DNA from: Acetobacteraceae bacterium
GTDB lineage: Bacteria > Pseudomonadota > Alphaproteobacteria > Acetobacterales > Acetobacteraceae
Length of the DNA stretch: 61,061 bases
Reading direction: 5' to 3'
Assembly: GCA_027487675.1 (NCBI GenBank)
Contig: JAIYDD010000234.1
Span: forward strand, 1 to 61,061
This document shows positions 17,615 to 25,902 of this stretch, piece after piece. The notes below the pieces were generated by a model that had not been told where the DNA came from, ran no database searches, and saw only the letters and a program-made list of their open reading frames with translations. A program made the translations under genes and the position numbers. Position 1 is the stretch's first letter; each line of letters starts with the position of its first letter.

Positions 17615-19615
17615 ATGTCCAGACACTCGCTCTCCATCGGGGTTCGCCTCGCCTTCGGCTGCGCCCTGCTCGGGCTGGTGGCGCTCGGCGGGGCGACCGC
17701 TGCCTATCTGTCGCAGGAAGGTCACGCGGCGCGCGCGGCCGAGGTCCGGCACGCCGCCGATGCCGGCGCGGCGATCGAGCGCATGCGCGTCGGCATCTAT
17801 GCCGTGGTCATGGAAAGCCGCGGCCTCTACCTGGCGCGGGACCGGCGGCAGGCGGAGGGCTTCGCGACCGGGCTGCGCCGCCATCTCGCGGACATGGAAG
17901 CCGCCTGGGCCGACCTGCGCGCCTTCCTGCCGCCCGCCGAGGCGGCGTCGGCCGCCACGCTGGAACGCCCCTTCCGCGATTTCGTGGCGCTGCGCACCGA
18001 GCTGGCCCGCATCGGCGTAGAGCAGGGCCGCGAAGCCGCGAACACGCTGGGCAACAACGATGCGAACCGCGCCAACCGCACCGCCTTCAGCGATGCGCTG
18101 GACGCTTTCGCCGTTCGTCTGCGCGGCACCGTGGACCGGATGGAGGCGGAGGCCACGGCCGCCTCGCGCCGCGCCGCGCTGGCGACCCTCGGGTTGACCG
18201 CGATCGCGGTGCTCGGGCTCACCGGGGGGATGCTGTGGCTGGTGCGCCGCCAGGTGGCGCGGCCGCTCGCGGCGCTCTCCACCGGGCTCGAGGAGATGGC
18301 AGCCGGCAGGCCCGCGGCGGCGCGCCTGCCCGAGGGTGGCGTGGGCGAGGTCGGCCGCATCGTGGCTGCCGCGCAGGTCTTCCGCGAACGCCTGGCGGAG
18401 AATGGCCGGCTGGCCGAGGAAGCCGCCGCCGCGCGGGCGGAGCGCGACCGCGCCCAGGCGGCGATGGACCGCCACACCCAGGATTTCGGTGCCGCCACGG
18501 CGGGCGTCATGGCGCGCCTCGGCGACGATGCGCGTGGCATGCAGGAAGCCGCCCGAAACCTGGCGCAGCTCGCCGCCGGCACCCATGCGCGCGCCGCCGA
18601 CACGGCCTCCGGCGCGGAAGCCAGCGTGCGGGACCTGGCCGCCGTCGCCGCCGCGACCGAGGAACTCGCGGCCAGCGTCGGCGAGATCGGCCGCCAGGTG
18701 TCGGAAGCCTCGGCCGCCGTCCGCGACGCGGTCGGCCGGGCGGAGGCCACTGCCGGCACGGTGCGCGGCCTGACCGATGCCGCGGGGCAGGTGGAGGAGG
18801 TGGTGCGGCTGATCAGCGACATCGCCGGCCAGACCAACCTTCTCGCGCTGAATGCCACCATCGAGGCGGCCCGCGCCGGCGAGGCCGGCAAGGGCTTCGC
18901 CGTGGTCGCCGGCGAGGTGAAGGCGCTGGCCGGCCAGACCGCGACCGCCACCGGGCGCATCGCCGGGCAGGTGCAGGCCATCCAGGCCGCCACCGCCGGC
19001 GCCGTCGCCGCCGTGGCGGGCGTTGCGGAGGCGATCGCGCGCGTGGATTCGGTGGCAGCCGCCATCGCCGGCGCGGTCGAGCAGCAGGGTGGCGCCACGC
19101 GGGAGATCGCGGCGAGCGTGCAATCCGTGGTCTCGCGCACCGAGGCCACGGCGACCGCCATGCAGGGTTTCTGCGGCGGGGCGGAGGAAGGCGGCCGGCA
19201 GGCCGAGGCGCTGGCGGGCATCGCGGCCGATGCCGGGCGCAAGGCGGCGGCGGTGGAGGGCGAGCTCGGCCAGTTCCTGGACGCGCTGCGCGGCAATGCC
19301 TCCGAACGCCGGCTCTACGAACGCATCCAAGGTGGCGGACGCCAGGTGGAGCTGCGCCCGGCGGGCGGAACTGCGGCCCGGGCCACGCTTGCCGACATCG
19401 CCCGCGGCGGAGCGACGCTGCACGGCGCGCCATCCCTGCCGGGAGGGACGGAGCTCACCCTCGGCATCGAGGGCCACCCGGCCCTGCCGGCGCGGGTGGC
19501 ACGCACGGATGGCGGGACGCTGGCGGTGGCCTTCCGGCAGGACCAGGCGACGCTGGCGTCGGTCGACCGGATGCTCGCCGTGCTTTCCGGGGCGCCGGCG
19601 GCACGCGCCGCCTGA
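17615..19615 (+). CDS. Methyl-accepting chemotaxis protein with C-terminal PilZ domain
   Basis: A 666-residue transducer. First membrane helix near residues 8-30, four-helix-bundle-like periplasmic part, second helix near 189-212, HAMP, then the signalling domain with its conserved hairpin tip ([14 protein letters not shown] near 398). The last 100 residues form a PilZ-like domain. E-R-R-L-Y-E-R-I near 563 gives the R-x-x-x-R of c-di-GMP binders, but the second motif reads D-I-A-R-G-G-A, with Ala where Ser is usual. It would link chemotaxis to c-di-GMP if binding is kept. The ATG at 17615 was chosen over the GTG at 17591 because of the GGAAGG ribosome site. No che genes are nearby. Confidence 0.92.
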   Translation: MSRHSLSIGVRLAFGCALLGLVALGGATAAYLSQEGHAARAAEVRHAADAGAAIERMRVGIYAVVMESRGLYLARDRRQAEGFATGLRRHLADMEAAWADLRAFLPPAEAASAATLERPFRDFVALRTELARIGVEQGREAANTLGNNDANRANRTAFSDALDAFAVRLRGTVDRMEAEATAASRRAALATLGLTAIAVLGLTGGMLWLVRRQVARPLAALSTGLEEMAAGRPAAARLPEGGVGEVGRIVAAAQVFRERLAENGRLAEEAAAARAERDRAQAAMDRHTQDFGAATAGVMARLGDDARGMQEAARNLAQLAAGTHARAADTASGAEASVRDLAAVAAATEELAASVGEIGRQVSEASAAVRDAVGRAEATAGTVRGLTDAAGQVEEVVRLISDIAGQTNLLALNATIEAARAGEAGKGFAVVAGEVKALAGQTATATGRIAGQVQAIQAATAGAVAAVAGVAEAIARVDSVAAAIAGAVEQQGGATREIAASVQSVVSRTEATATAMQGFCGGAEEGGRQAEALAGIAADAGRKAAAVEGELGQFLDALRGNASERRLYERIQGGGRQVELRPAGGTAARATLADIARGGATLHGAPSLPGGTELTLGIEGHPALPARVARTDGGTLAVAFRQDQATLASVDRMLAVLSGAPAARAA

Positions 19616-19845
19616 CCACGGCCGGGCATCGCCTCAGCCCGTCGAGGCCGCCTGCCGCGCCGGCGACGCACCCGCCACGACCGCAGCGCCCCGGGGCGTC
19701 CTGCGCATCGCCGGAGCGCAGGCGCCGGCCGGCGGAGGAACCCAGGCGCCTGGTGCCCGTTCCGCAGGGCGCAGCGTCGGGGCCGACCGGATCGCGACCC
19801 GGCAGCGGGCCAGAGGCCCGCGGCGCGGTCGGCCGCGCGGGGACC

Positions 19846-20007
19846 TCAGACCAGGAAGATCCACATCAGGACCAGCACGGCGACGGTCGCGCCGGCGACC
19901 ACCTTGGTGGCGCCCATGAAGGAATCATAGAAGCCCCGACGCTCCGGGAGGATGTCGTCGGCCTTCACCTCCACGAGCTCCATTTCCTTCGGTCCTTCCT
20001 CAGCCAT
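19846..20007 (-). CDS. aa3-type cytochrome c oxidase subunit IV (CtaJ-like)
   Basis: A 53-residue single-helix membrane protein. A short acidic cytoplasmic start is followed by R-R-G-F-Y-D-S-F-M-G-A-T-K, then a hydrophobic helix ending M-W-I-F-L-V. This matches the small alphaproteobacterial aa3 oxidase subunit IV family (COX4_pro_2) in size, in the F-x-x-F-x-x-x-T lead-in and in a single C-terminal helix. It lies 17 bases upstream of the purN stop on the same strand, away from oxidase genes, which is common for this family. The preceding 230 bases (19616-19845) hold nothing recognisable. Confidence 0.7.
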   Translation of the reverse strand: MAEEGPKEMELVEVKADDILPERRGFYDSFMGATKVVAGATVAVLVLMWIFLV

Positions 20008-20024
20008 GGTCCCGCCTGTTCCCG

Positions 20025-20786
20025 TCAGGGCTCACCGGGCCTTGTAGGAATGGGCGGCAGCGCCGGCAAGGGGCCGGCCGGCGAAGGATTCGCGAGCGCA
20101 CCGGCGCCCGCGGCCGCCGCCACGCGCGCCACGCCGCCCTCCACCCGCACCCGTCCCGCCGCCAGCCAGGCCAGCGCGGCGGGGTAGAGCCGGTGTTCCT
20201 GCGCCAGCACCCGCGCGGCCAGCGTCGCCTCGGTGTCGTCGTCCAGCACCGGGACGGCGGCCTGCGCCAGGATCGGGCCGTCATCCACGCCCGCGCGCAC
20301 CAGGTGCACGGTGCAGCCATGCAGCCGGACGCCGGCGGCCAGCGCGCGGGCATGGGTGTCGAGCCCCGGGAAGGCCGGCAGCAGGGAGGGATGGATGTTC
20401 ACCAGCCGGTCGCGCCAGCGCTCGACGAAGCCCGCGGTCAGCACGCGCATGAAGCCGGCCAGCGCGACGAGGCCGATGCCGTGGCGGTCGAGCGCGGCCT
20501 GCATCGCGGCCTCGAACCCCGCGCGGTCGCGGCCGAAGGCGCGGCTTTCCACCAGCTCGGTCGGGATGCCGGCGGCGCGCGCCACCTCCAGCCCCGCGGC
20601 GTCGGCGCGGTTCGACAGCACCAGCGCGACGGCGGCGGGATAGGCGGGATCGGCGGCGGCGCGCAGCAGGGCCGCCATGTTGCTGCCGCGGCCCGAGATC
20701 AGCACCGCGACCCGCACGCGCCGGCCAGGCGGCGAGGCCGGGCGGGCCGGGTCCGGCGGGACCGGCAGGCTGGCGCCGTCGCTCAC
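20025..20786 (-). CDS. purN: Phosphoribosylglycinamide formyltransferase PurN
   Basis: Transfers a formyl group from 10-formyl-THF to GAR in purine synthesis. [12 protein letters not shown] near residue 27 and [12 protein letters not shown] near 125 carry the catalytic Asn and His, and the later H-x-V-x-x-x-x-D-x-G-P-I motif supplies the Asp. It is 253 residues long, with short N- and C-terminal extensions rich in Pro/Ala. The GTG start overlaps the purM stop (GTGA), so PurM and PurN are co-translated. Confidence 0.95.
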   Translation of the reverse strand: MSDGASLPVPPDPARPASPPGRRVRVAVLISGRGSNMAALLRAAADPAYPAAVALVLSNRADAAGLEVARAAGIPTELVESRAFGRDRAGFEAAMQAALDRHGIGLVALAGFMRVLTAGFVERWRDRLVNIHPSLLPAFPGLDTHARALAAGVRLHGCTVHLVRAGVDDGPILAQAAVPVLDDDTEATLAARVLAQEHRLYPAALAWLAAGRVRVEGGVARVAAAAGAGALANPSPAGPLPALPPIPTRPGEP

Positions 20787-21841
20787 CCCGGCCAGCCGGC
20801 GGACAGCCCGTCCACCCGCACCGCGGCCGGGCCGGCGCCGGCTTCCAGCATGCCCAGGCGGCAGGGCGCCTCCCCGGCGGCACGCAGCATGGCCTCGGCC
20901 GCCCCGGCCTCGCCGGCACCGACCACCAGCACCATGCCGAGGCCGCAGTTGAAGACCCGCAGCATCTCGTCCGCCGCGACGCCGCCCGCCTGCGCCAGCC
21001 AGCCGAAGACCGGCGGCGGCGCCCAGGCGCCGGCATCCAGCGCCGCGACGACGCCGTCGGGCAGCACGCGCGGCAGGTTGCCCGGCAGGCCGCCACCGGT
21101 GATGTGCGCGGCCGCCTTCAGCAAGCCGGCGCGGTGCAGCGCCAGCAGGGGCTGCACGTAGATGCGCGTCGGCGCCAGCAATGAATGGGCGGCCGTCCCC
21201 TCCCCCCAAGGCGCCGGCGCATCGAGCGCGAGGCCCGCCTTCGCCAGCACGCGGCGGACCAGGGAGAAGCCGTTGGAATGCACCCCCGCACTCGGCAGGC
21301 CGATCAGCACGTCGCCCGGGCCGATGTTGCCGCGCGGCAGTAGCGCCCCGCGTTCCGCAGCACCCACCGAGAAACCGGCCAGGTCATAGTCGCCACCCGC
21401 GTAGAGGCCGGGCATCTCCGCCGTCTCGCCGCCCACCAGCGCGCAGCCGGCGATGCGGCAGCCTTCCGCGATGCCGGCGATCACTTCCGCCGCGTGCTCG
21501 ACGCGCAGCCGGCCGGTGGCGAAGTAGTCCAGGAAGAACAGCGGCTCCGCGCCCTGCACCACCAGGTCGTTGACGCACATGGCGACCAGGTCGATGCCGA
21601 CGGTGCCGTGGATGCCGGAGTCGATGGCGAGCTTGAGCTTGGTGCCGACGCCATCCGTGGTGGCCACCAGCACCGGGTCGGCGAAGCCGGCCGCCTTCGG
21701 GTCGAACAGCGCGCCGAAGCCGCCGAGGCCGCCCATCACGCCGGCGCGTGCGGTGGCGCGGGCCAGCGGCTTGATGCGTTCCACCAGCGCATCCCCGGCC
21801 TCGATGTCCACGCCGGCGTCGCGGTAGGTCAGGCTGGTCAT
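20783..21841 (-). CDS. purM: Phosphoribosylformylglycinamidine cyclo-ligase PurM
   Basis: AIR synthetase, 352 residues, the normal size. It closes the imidazole ring from FGAM with [13 protein letters not shown] near residue 68, [11 protein letters not shown] near 90, and [11 protein letters not shown] near 140 are the family signatures. The ATG at 21841 starts [13 protein letters not shown], typical of PurM. It is transcribed with purN and divergently from the DUF2066 gene, with only about 46 bases between the two starts. Confidence 0.96.
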   Translation of the reverse strand: MTSLTYRDAGVDIEAGDALVERIKPLARATARAGVMGGLGGFGALFDPKAAGFADPVLVATTDGVGTKLKLAIDSGIHGTVGIDLVAMCVNDLVVQGAEPLFFLDYFATGRLRVEHAAEVIAGIAEGCRIAGCALVGGETAEMPGLYAGGDYDLAGFSVGAAERGALLPRGNIGPGDVLIGLPSAGVHSNGFSLVRRVLAKAGLALDAPAPWGEGTAAHSLLAPTRIYVQPLLALHRAGLLKAAAHITGGGLPGNLPRVLPDGVVAALDAGAWAPPPVFGWLAQAGGVAADEMLRVFNCGLGMVLVVGAGEAGAAEAMLRAAGEAPCRLGMLEAGAGPAAVRVDGLSAGWPG

Positions 21842-21887
21842 GGCAGGCCCCGATCGGGTATGCGGCACAGGGGAACGAGGGCGCAGG

Positions 21888-22616
21888 ATGCCGGGCACGG
21901 CGAACAGCATCGCGGACGCGGACGGACACAACCACGCCGGGGGCGGGCGGGCAACCGCGGCGCCGGGGCGGCGGGGGGTTCTCAGGCTGCTCGGCGCCGC
22001 CGCGCTGGCGGACGGCGGTCCCGCCGCGGCGCAGGACGATCCGCTGGTGCAGCGCGGCGTGCCGGCGGAGGCGACCGCCGAGAACGCGGTGGTGGCGCGC
22101 GACCGGGCCTTGGCCGCCGGGCAGCGCATCGCCTACCAGCGCATGGCGGAAGCCATGGGACTCACCCAGCGGCCCTCCGACCAGCAGATCGAGGACCTGG
22201 TGCAGTCCCTGGTGATCGAGAGCGAACGCATCACCCCGCGCGGCTATGTCGCCCGCATCACCGTGAACTTCAGCCCCCAGCAGGTCGCGGCGCTGACCGG
22301 CGGCCGCGGCGCCGCCCCCGCCGCGCCGCCCGCCGCGACCGGCCCGGCGGTCGCGACGATCGAGGCGCTGGCGCTCTACGCATCGCTGCCCGAATGGGTG
22401 GAGATCACGCGCCGCCTGCGCGCCGCGCCGGTGGTGGCGCGCACCGAGATTCTCGGCATCTCCGGCCAGGCGGCGCGGCTGCGGCTTTCGCTGCGCGCCG
22501 CGCCGGCCGAGGCGGCCGCCGGCCTTTCGCAGGGCGGGATCGCGCTGGCCCAGGCCACGGGCTTCGACCCCCGACCCGGCGAGGGATGGCGCCTGGCCCT
22601 TGCGGGAGGCCGCTGA
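21888..22616 (+). CDS. DUF2066 family exported protein
   Basis: A 242-residue protein with an Ala-rich secretion signal (after about residue 27: [13 protein letters not shown], ending near A-A-A-Q-D). The body matches DUF2066: [12 protein letters not shown], then [13 protein letters not shown] and Y-V-A-R-I-T-V-N-F. Its function is unknown. The gene sits, as in related bacteria, between purM and a CDP-alcohol phosphotransferase plus PerM. The ATG at 21888 has a GCAGG ribosome site. Another ATG at 21840 overlaps the purM start head to head and is less likely. Confidence 0.8.
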   Translation: MPGTANSIADADGHNHAGGGRATAAPGRRGVLRLLGAAALADGGPAAAQDDPLVQRGVPAEATAENAVVARDRALAAGQRIAYQRMAEAMGLTQRPSDQQIEDLVQSLVIESERITPRGYVARITVNFSPQQVAALTGGRGAAPAAPPAATGPAVATIEALALYASLPEWVEITRRLRAAPVVARTEILGISGQAARLRLSLRAAPAEAAAGLSQGGIALAQATGFDPRPGEGWRLALAGGR

Positions 22617-23241
22617 GCGACGGCCGGCGCCGGCCGGCCCCCCGGCGCCCGGGCACGCCCCCGCCGTTCCCCCGCACGGCCCGCCGGAGCCCGGGCCGCC
22701 CGATTCGGGCCCGCTGACCCTGCCCAACGCGATCACGCTGGCGCGGCTCTGCGCCGTGCCGGCGGCGGTGTGGCTGGTGCTGCACGGACGCCTCGACATC
22801 GCCTTCTGGGTCTTCGTCGGCGCCGGCGTCTCGGACGGGATCGATGGCTGGCTGGCGCGGGTGACCAACACGCGCTCGCGCCTCGGCGCCGCGCTCGACC
22901 CGGTGGCGGACAAGGCGCTGCTGGTGTCGATGTACGTCACGCTGGCCGCGGTCGGCGTGCTGCCGGACTGGCTGGCCATCCTGGTGGTCTTCCGCGACGT
23001 GGTGATCGTGGGCGGGATCCTCGTGCTCTACGTGCTCGGCCAGCCGCCGGCGATCCGGCCGCTGCTGGTCTCGAAGGCCACGACGGTGCTGCAGATCCTG
23101 CTGGCGGCCGCGGCGCTGCTGCTGGCCGGCCATGGCTGGGACGGCGGCTGGCTGATCGGGGCGCTGGTCGTGCTGGTCGCGGCCGCCACGCTGGCTTCGG
23201 GCGCGGCCTATGTCTGGCAGGCGGCGCGCGGGGCGCGATGA
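22600..23241 (+). CDS. CDP-alcohol phosphatidyltransferase family membrane protein
   Basis: A 213-residue polytopic enzyme that swaps CMP on a CDP-lipid for an alcohol, for example in phosphatidylglycerol-phosphate synthesis. The signature D-G-x2-A-R-x8-G-x3-D-x3-D is intact near residue 80 (D-G-W-L-A-R, then L-G-A-A-L-D-P-V-A-D-K). About five hydrophobic helices follow. The only early start in frame is a TTG at 22600 that overlaps the DUF2066 gene by 17 bases. The first 38 residues are Pro-rich and of doubtful use. The stop overlaps the next ATG (ATGA). The alcohol substrate is not known. Confidence 0.85.
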   Translation: MREAAERRPAPAGPPAPGHAPAVPPHGPPEPGPPDSGPLTLPNAITLARLCAVPAAVWLVLHGRLDIAFWVFVGAGVSDGIDGWLARVTNTRSRLGAALDPVADKALLVSMYVTLAAVGVLPDWLAILVVFRDVVIVGGILVLYVLGQPPAIRPLLVSKATTVLQILLAAAALLLAGHGWDGGWLIGALVVLVAAATLASGAAYVWQAARGAR

Positions 23242-24443
23242 TCGGCCGCGGCGACAGGGGCGGCCCGCGCCCGCCGATCACCGCGCCGGTGCCGCCCGAG
23301 CCCGCCCTGCCCCGCCCGCCGGCGGAGCCGCGGCCCGCCGGGTGGCCCGCCTCGCCGGGGCCGAAGACCGCGACGCGCGGGCAGCGGCTGGCGCTGGTGC
23401 TCGGCATCCTGTTCGCGCTGGTCTTCGCGGTCTGGCTGTTCTCCGCGATCCTGACGCCCTTCGTGCTGGCCGGCTGCATCGCGTATTTCATGGATCCGCC
23501 GGCGACGAGGCTTTCGCGCCTCGGGGTGCCGCGCTCGCTCTCCGCCTTCCTGCTGATCCTGGCGCTCGCGGCCTTCGCGCTGCTGGCGCTGCTGCTTCTG
23601 TACCCGCTGCTGATCGCGCAGATCACCATCCTGGTGCAGCGCCTGCCCAGCTACGTCGTCGGCATCGGCACGCTGGTGCGCGACGCGCTGGAACGGGCGC
23701 AGGAAGCCTTCGGGCCGGAGGTGGTGGACACGCGCCTGCGCGACCTGGCGGTGACCCAGGCGGGGCAGATGGTGACCTTCCTGGGCACGGCGGTGGCGCG
23801 GCTGATCGGCGGCGGCGTCGCGCTGTTCAACGTGTTCACGCTGGTGGTGGTGACGCCGGTGGTCGCCTTCTACCTGCTGCGCGACTGGCCGCGCATCGTC
23901 GCGCGGGTGGAAAGCTGGCTGCCGCGGCGGTCCGCCCACACGCTGCGCCAGCTGGCGCGCGACACCGACCGCGTCCTGTCCGCCTGGCTGCGCGGCCAGC
24001 TGCTGTGCTGCGCGGTGCTGGCGATCTACTACGCCGTGGCGCTGTCGCTGATCGGGCTGGAACTCGGCCTGATAGTCGGGCTGATGGCCGGCGCGCTGTC
24101 GTTCATCCCCTATGTCGGGTCGCTGACCGGCTTCGTCGTGGCCGTGCTGCTGGCGGCGGCGCAGTTCGGCAGCTGGAGCGGCGTGGGGCTGGTGGTGGCG
24201 ATCTTCGTCGTCGGGCAGACGGTGGAAGGCTATGTGATCTATCCGCGCCTGCTGGGCGACCGGGTCGAGCTGCACGCGGTTTGGGTGATTTTTGCGCTGT
24301 TCGCGGGCGGCGTGGCCTTCGGATTCCTGGGCGTGCTGCTGGCGGTGCCGATGGCCGCCGCGATCGGGGTGATCGCGCGGTTCTGGCTGCGGCGGTATCT
24401 GGAAAGCCCGCTGTATCTGGACCCGCCGCGGACCGGGGGGTGA
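23238..24443 (+). CDS. AI-2E / PerM family permease
   Basis: A 401-residue membrane protein with about eight helices and the family motif set: a central large soluble loop (R-L-P-S-Y-V-V-G-I-G), V-V-T-P-V-V-A-F-Y-L-L-R-D-W, F-I-P-Y-V-G-S-L-T-G, and Q-T-V-E-G-Y-V-I-Y-P-R-L-L-G. Members include a claimed autoinducer-2 exporter and Na/H antiporters. The true role in this operon is unknown. A Pro-rich cytoplasmic N-terminus of about 45 residues precedes the first helix. The ATG overlaps the previous stop by 4 bases. Confidence 0.9.
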   Translation: MIGRGDRGGPRPPITAPVPPEPALPRPPAEPRPAGWPASPGPKTATRGQRLALVLGILFALVFAVWLFSAILTPFVLAGCIAYFMDPPATRLSRLGVPRSLSAFLLILALAAFALLALLLLYPLLIAQITILVQRLPSYVVGIGTLVRDALERAQEAFGPEVVDTRLRDLAVTQAGQMVTFLGTAVARLIGGGVALFNVFTLVVVTPVVAFYLLRDWPRIVARVESWLPRRSAHTLRQLARDTDRVLSAWLRGQLLCCAVLAIYYAVALSLIGLELGLIVGLMAGALSFIPYVGSLTGFVVAVLLAAAQFGSWSGVGLVVAIFVVGQTVEGYVIYPRLLGDRVELHAVWVIFALFAGGVAFGFLGVLLAVPMAAAIGVIARFWLRRYLESPLYLDPPRTGG

Positions 24444-24474
24444 GGGAAGGGCTGGACGTGCGAAGCTCCGCCTC

Positions 24475-24510
24475 GTGCCCCGCCGGGGGCCGCGGCGGCC
24501 CCCCGGGCAC
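24475..24510. terminator. GC-rich hairpin between convergent genes
   Basis: GTGCCC (24475-24480) pairs with GGGCAC (24505-24510), and an inner GGGGGCC/GGCCCCC stem continues it. It lies between the PerM gene and the convergent gene at 24549, so it could stop transcription from both sides. It lacks a clear T-run. Confidence 0.35.
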
Positions 24511-24548
24511 CGCCATCAGGCCGGCACCCGGTCGGCGCAGGGCCGCGC

Positions 24549-25067
24549 TCAGCCCTTGGTCACGATGGCCTTAACCATCCTCCGGGCGACCGTCTCCGGC
24601 ACCGCCGAAAGCGCGTAATCGTGCCCGCCCGCCCCTTCGACCGTGCCGCGCCCCTTGAAGCGGAGCTCCGCCACCGCGTGCTCGGAATAGGCGTGGTCCT
24701 TGCCGGGCTTTCTGAACCAGCCGACCTGGTTGCAACCGCCGAGCGTATCCGCGGTCCTGGCCACGCAGGAATGCCCGGCCGTGCCATTCCTGACGAAGAC
24801 GATGACGGCGCCCGGAGGCAGCACGAGGCTGCTGCCGCCGCTCGGCGTGGCGACCTTCACGCCGTGTTGCGCGATATCCGCCATGATCAGCTGGGCGCCG
24901 AAGAACCACTGCACGAACTCAGTCCCGGTGACCGCCTTGCCGAACTCCGCCTCGTAGAGCCAGGCCAGCGTGGCGTTGTGGCAGGCCCAGGGCAGCTTCA
25001 CCGCCTCGCCGCGGTCGCGGGCGATCAGCTCCGGCAAAGGCCCGACGACACCGGCCAGCACGGACAT
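24549..25067 (-). CDS. Putative papain/NlpC-P60-like cysteine hydrolase
   Basis: A 172-residue protein that I do not recognise by family. W-A-C-H-N-A-T-L-A-W-L-Y near residue 28 looks like the Cys-bearing helix of papain-like peptidases. L-P-P-G-A-V-I-V-F near 83 followed by A-G-H-S-C-V-A near 95 looks like the strand plus His of NlpC/P60 and amidase folds. There is no signal peptide. The ATG at 25067 has an excellent AAGGAG ribosome site. GC content is lower than in its neighbours, and it interrupts the conserved run from PerM to hdaA on the opposite strand, which suggests a late insertion. It could be a wall amidase or an effector-like enzyme. Confidence 0.55.
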   Translation of the reverse strand: MSVLAGVVGPLPELIARDRGEAVKLPWACHNATLAWLYEAEFGKAVTGTEFVQWFFGAQLIMADIAQHGVKVATPSGGSSLVLPPGAVIVFVRNGTAGHSCVARTADTLGGCNQVGWFRKPGKDHAYSEHAVAELRFKGRGTVEGAGGHDYALSAVPETVARRMVKAIVTKG

Positions 25068-25160
25068 CCTTGGGCTCCTTCCCGCTCCGCGCGCAAAGGT
25101 TGCGGCGGCGCGGCACGGGATGTCCACGGCCATCGTGCCGGCTGTAGGCTGCGGCCCGCC

Positions 25161-25892
25161 ATGCCCGCCCCCCCGACGCATCGCCAGCTTCCCCTGCCGC
25201 TGCCGGCCGAGGCGTCCTCCGCCCGCGCCGACCTGGTGGAGGATGCCTCCAACGCCGAGGCACTCGCCTGGCTCGACGCCCCCGCCACCTGGCCGCTGCA
25301 TCGCCTCGCGCTCGTCGGTTCCGCGGGGGTCGGCAAGTCCCACATGCTGCGCGCCGCCGCCGCCGCGCAGGGCTGGCGCATCCTGCAAGGCGCGGCGCTG
25401 GACGAGGCGGCCGCCCTCGCCCCCGCCCCCGGCACCGCGCTGGACGAGGCCGACCAGGCGCCGGAAGCCGCCCTGTTCCACCTGATCAACCGCGCCGCCG
25501 AATCGGCCGCTCCCCTGCTGCTGGCCGCCCGCCAGCCGCCGGCGCGCTGGCCGACGCGCCTGCCCGACCTCGCCTCCCGCCTCCGCGCCACCCAGGTCGC
25601 GGCCATCCTGCCGCCCTCCGACGGCCTGCTCGCCGCGCTGCTGGCCAAGCACCTGGCCGACCGGCAGCTGCGCGTCGGCGCCGAGGTGCAGGCCTTCCTG
25701 CTGGCGCGCCTGCCGCGCGACGCCGCCGCCATCGCCGCCGCGGTCGCGGCGCTGGATGCCGCCTCGCTCGCCGGCCAGGCGCCGATCACCCGCCCCTTCG
25801 CCCGCGCCGCGCTGTCGTGGCTGGGTGGTTTCGATGACGGTTCCTCCACGCTCGCGCCGGATGCCTCGCCGCCCTCCCCCGCGCCGGGCTAG
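25161..25892 (+). CDS. hdaA: HdaA-like DnaA-family regulator of replication initiation
   Basis: A 243-residue AAA+ protein without the DnaA DNA-binding domain. The N-terminal Q-L-P-L-P-L near residue 9 matches the beta-clamp-binding peptide of Hda proteins. Walker [10 protein letters not shown] lies near 55 and a D-E-A-D box near 94. In alphaproteobacteria HdaA works with the DNA clamp to inactivate DnaA-ATP after initiation. It lies 10 bases before ppk1 on the same strand, a conserved pairing. The ATG at 25161 is directly before the clamp peptide. Confidence 0.88.
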   Translation: MPAPPTHRQLPLPLPAEASSARADLVEDASNAEALAWLDAPATWPLHRLALVGSAGVGKSHMLRAAAAAQGWRILQGAALDEAAALAPAPGTALDEADQAPEAALFHLINRAAESAAPLLLAARQPPARWPTRLPDLASRLRATQVAAILPPSDGLLAALLAKHLADRQLRVGAEVQAFLLARLPRDAAAIAAAVAALDAASLAGQAPITRPFARAALSWLGGFDDGSSTLAPDASPPSPAPG

Positions 25893-25902
25893 GCTGCGCG
25901 CC

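Noticed and set aside
19616-19845. Possible small gene between the chemoreceptor and the oxidase subunit
   Set aside because: No frame has a ribosome site, and translations are Arg/Pro/Ala-rich as in GC-rich non-coding DNA.
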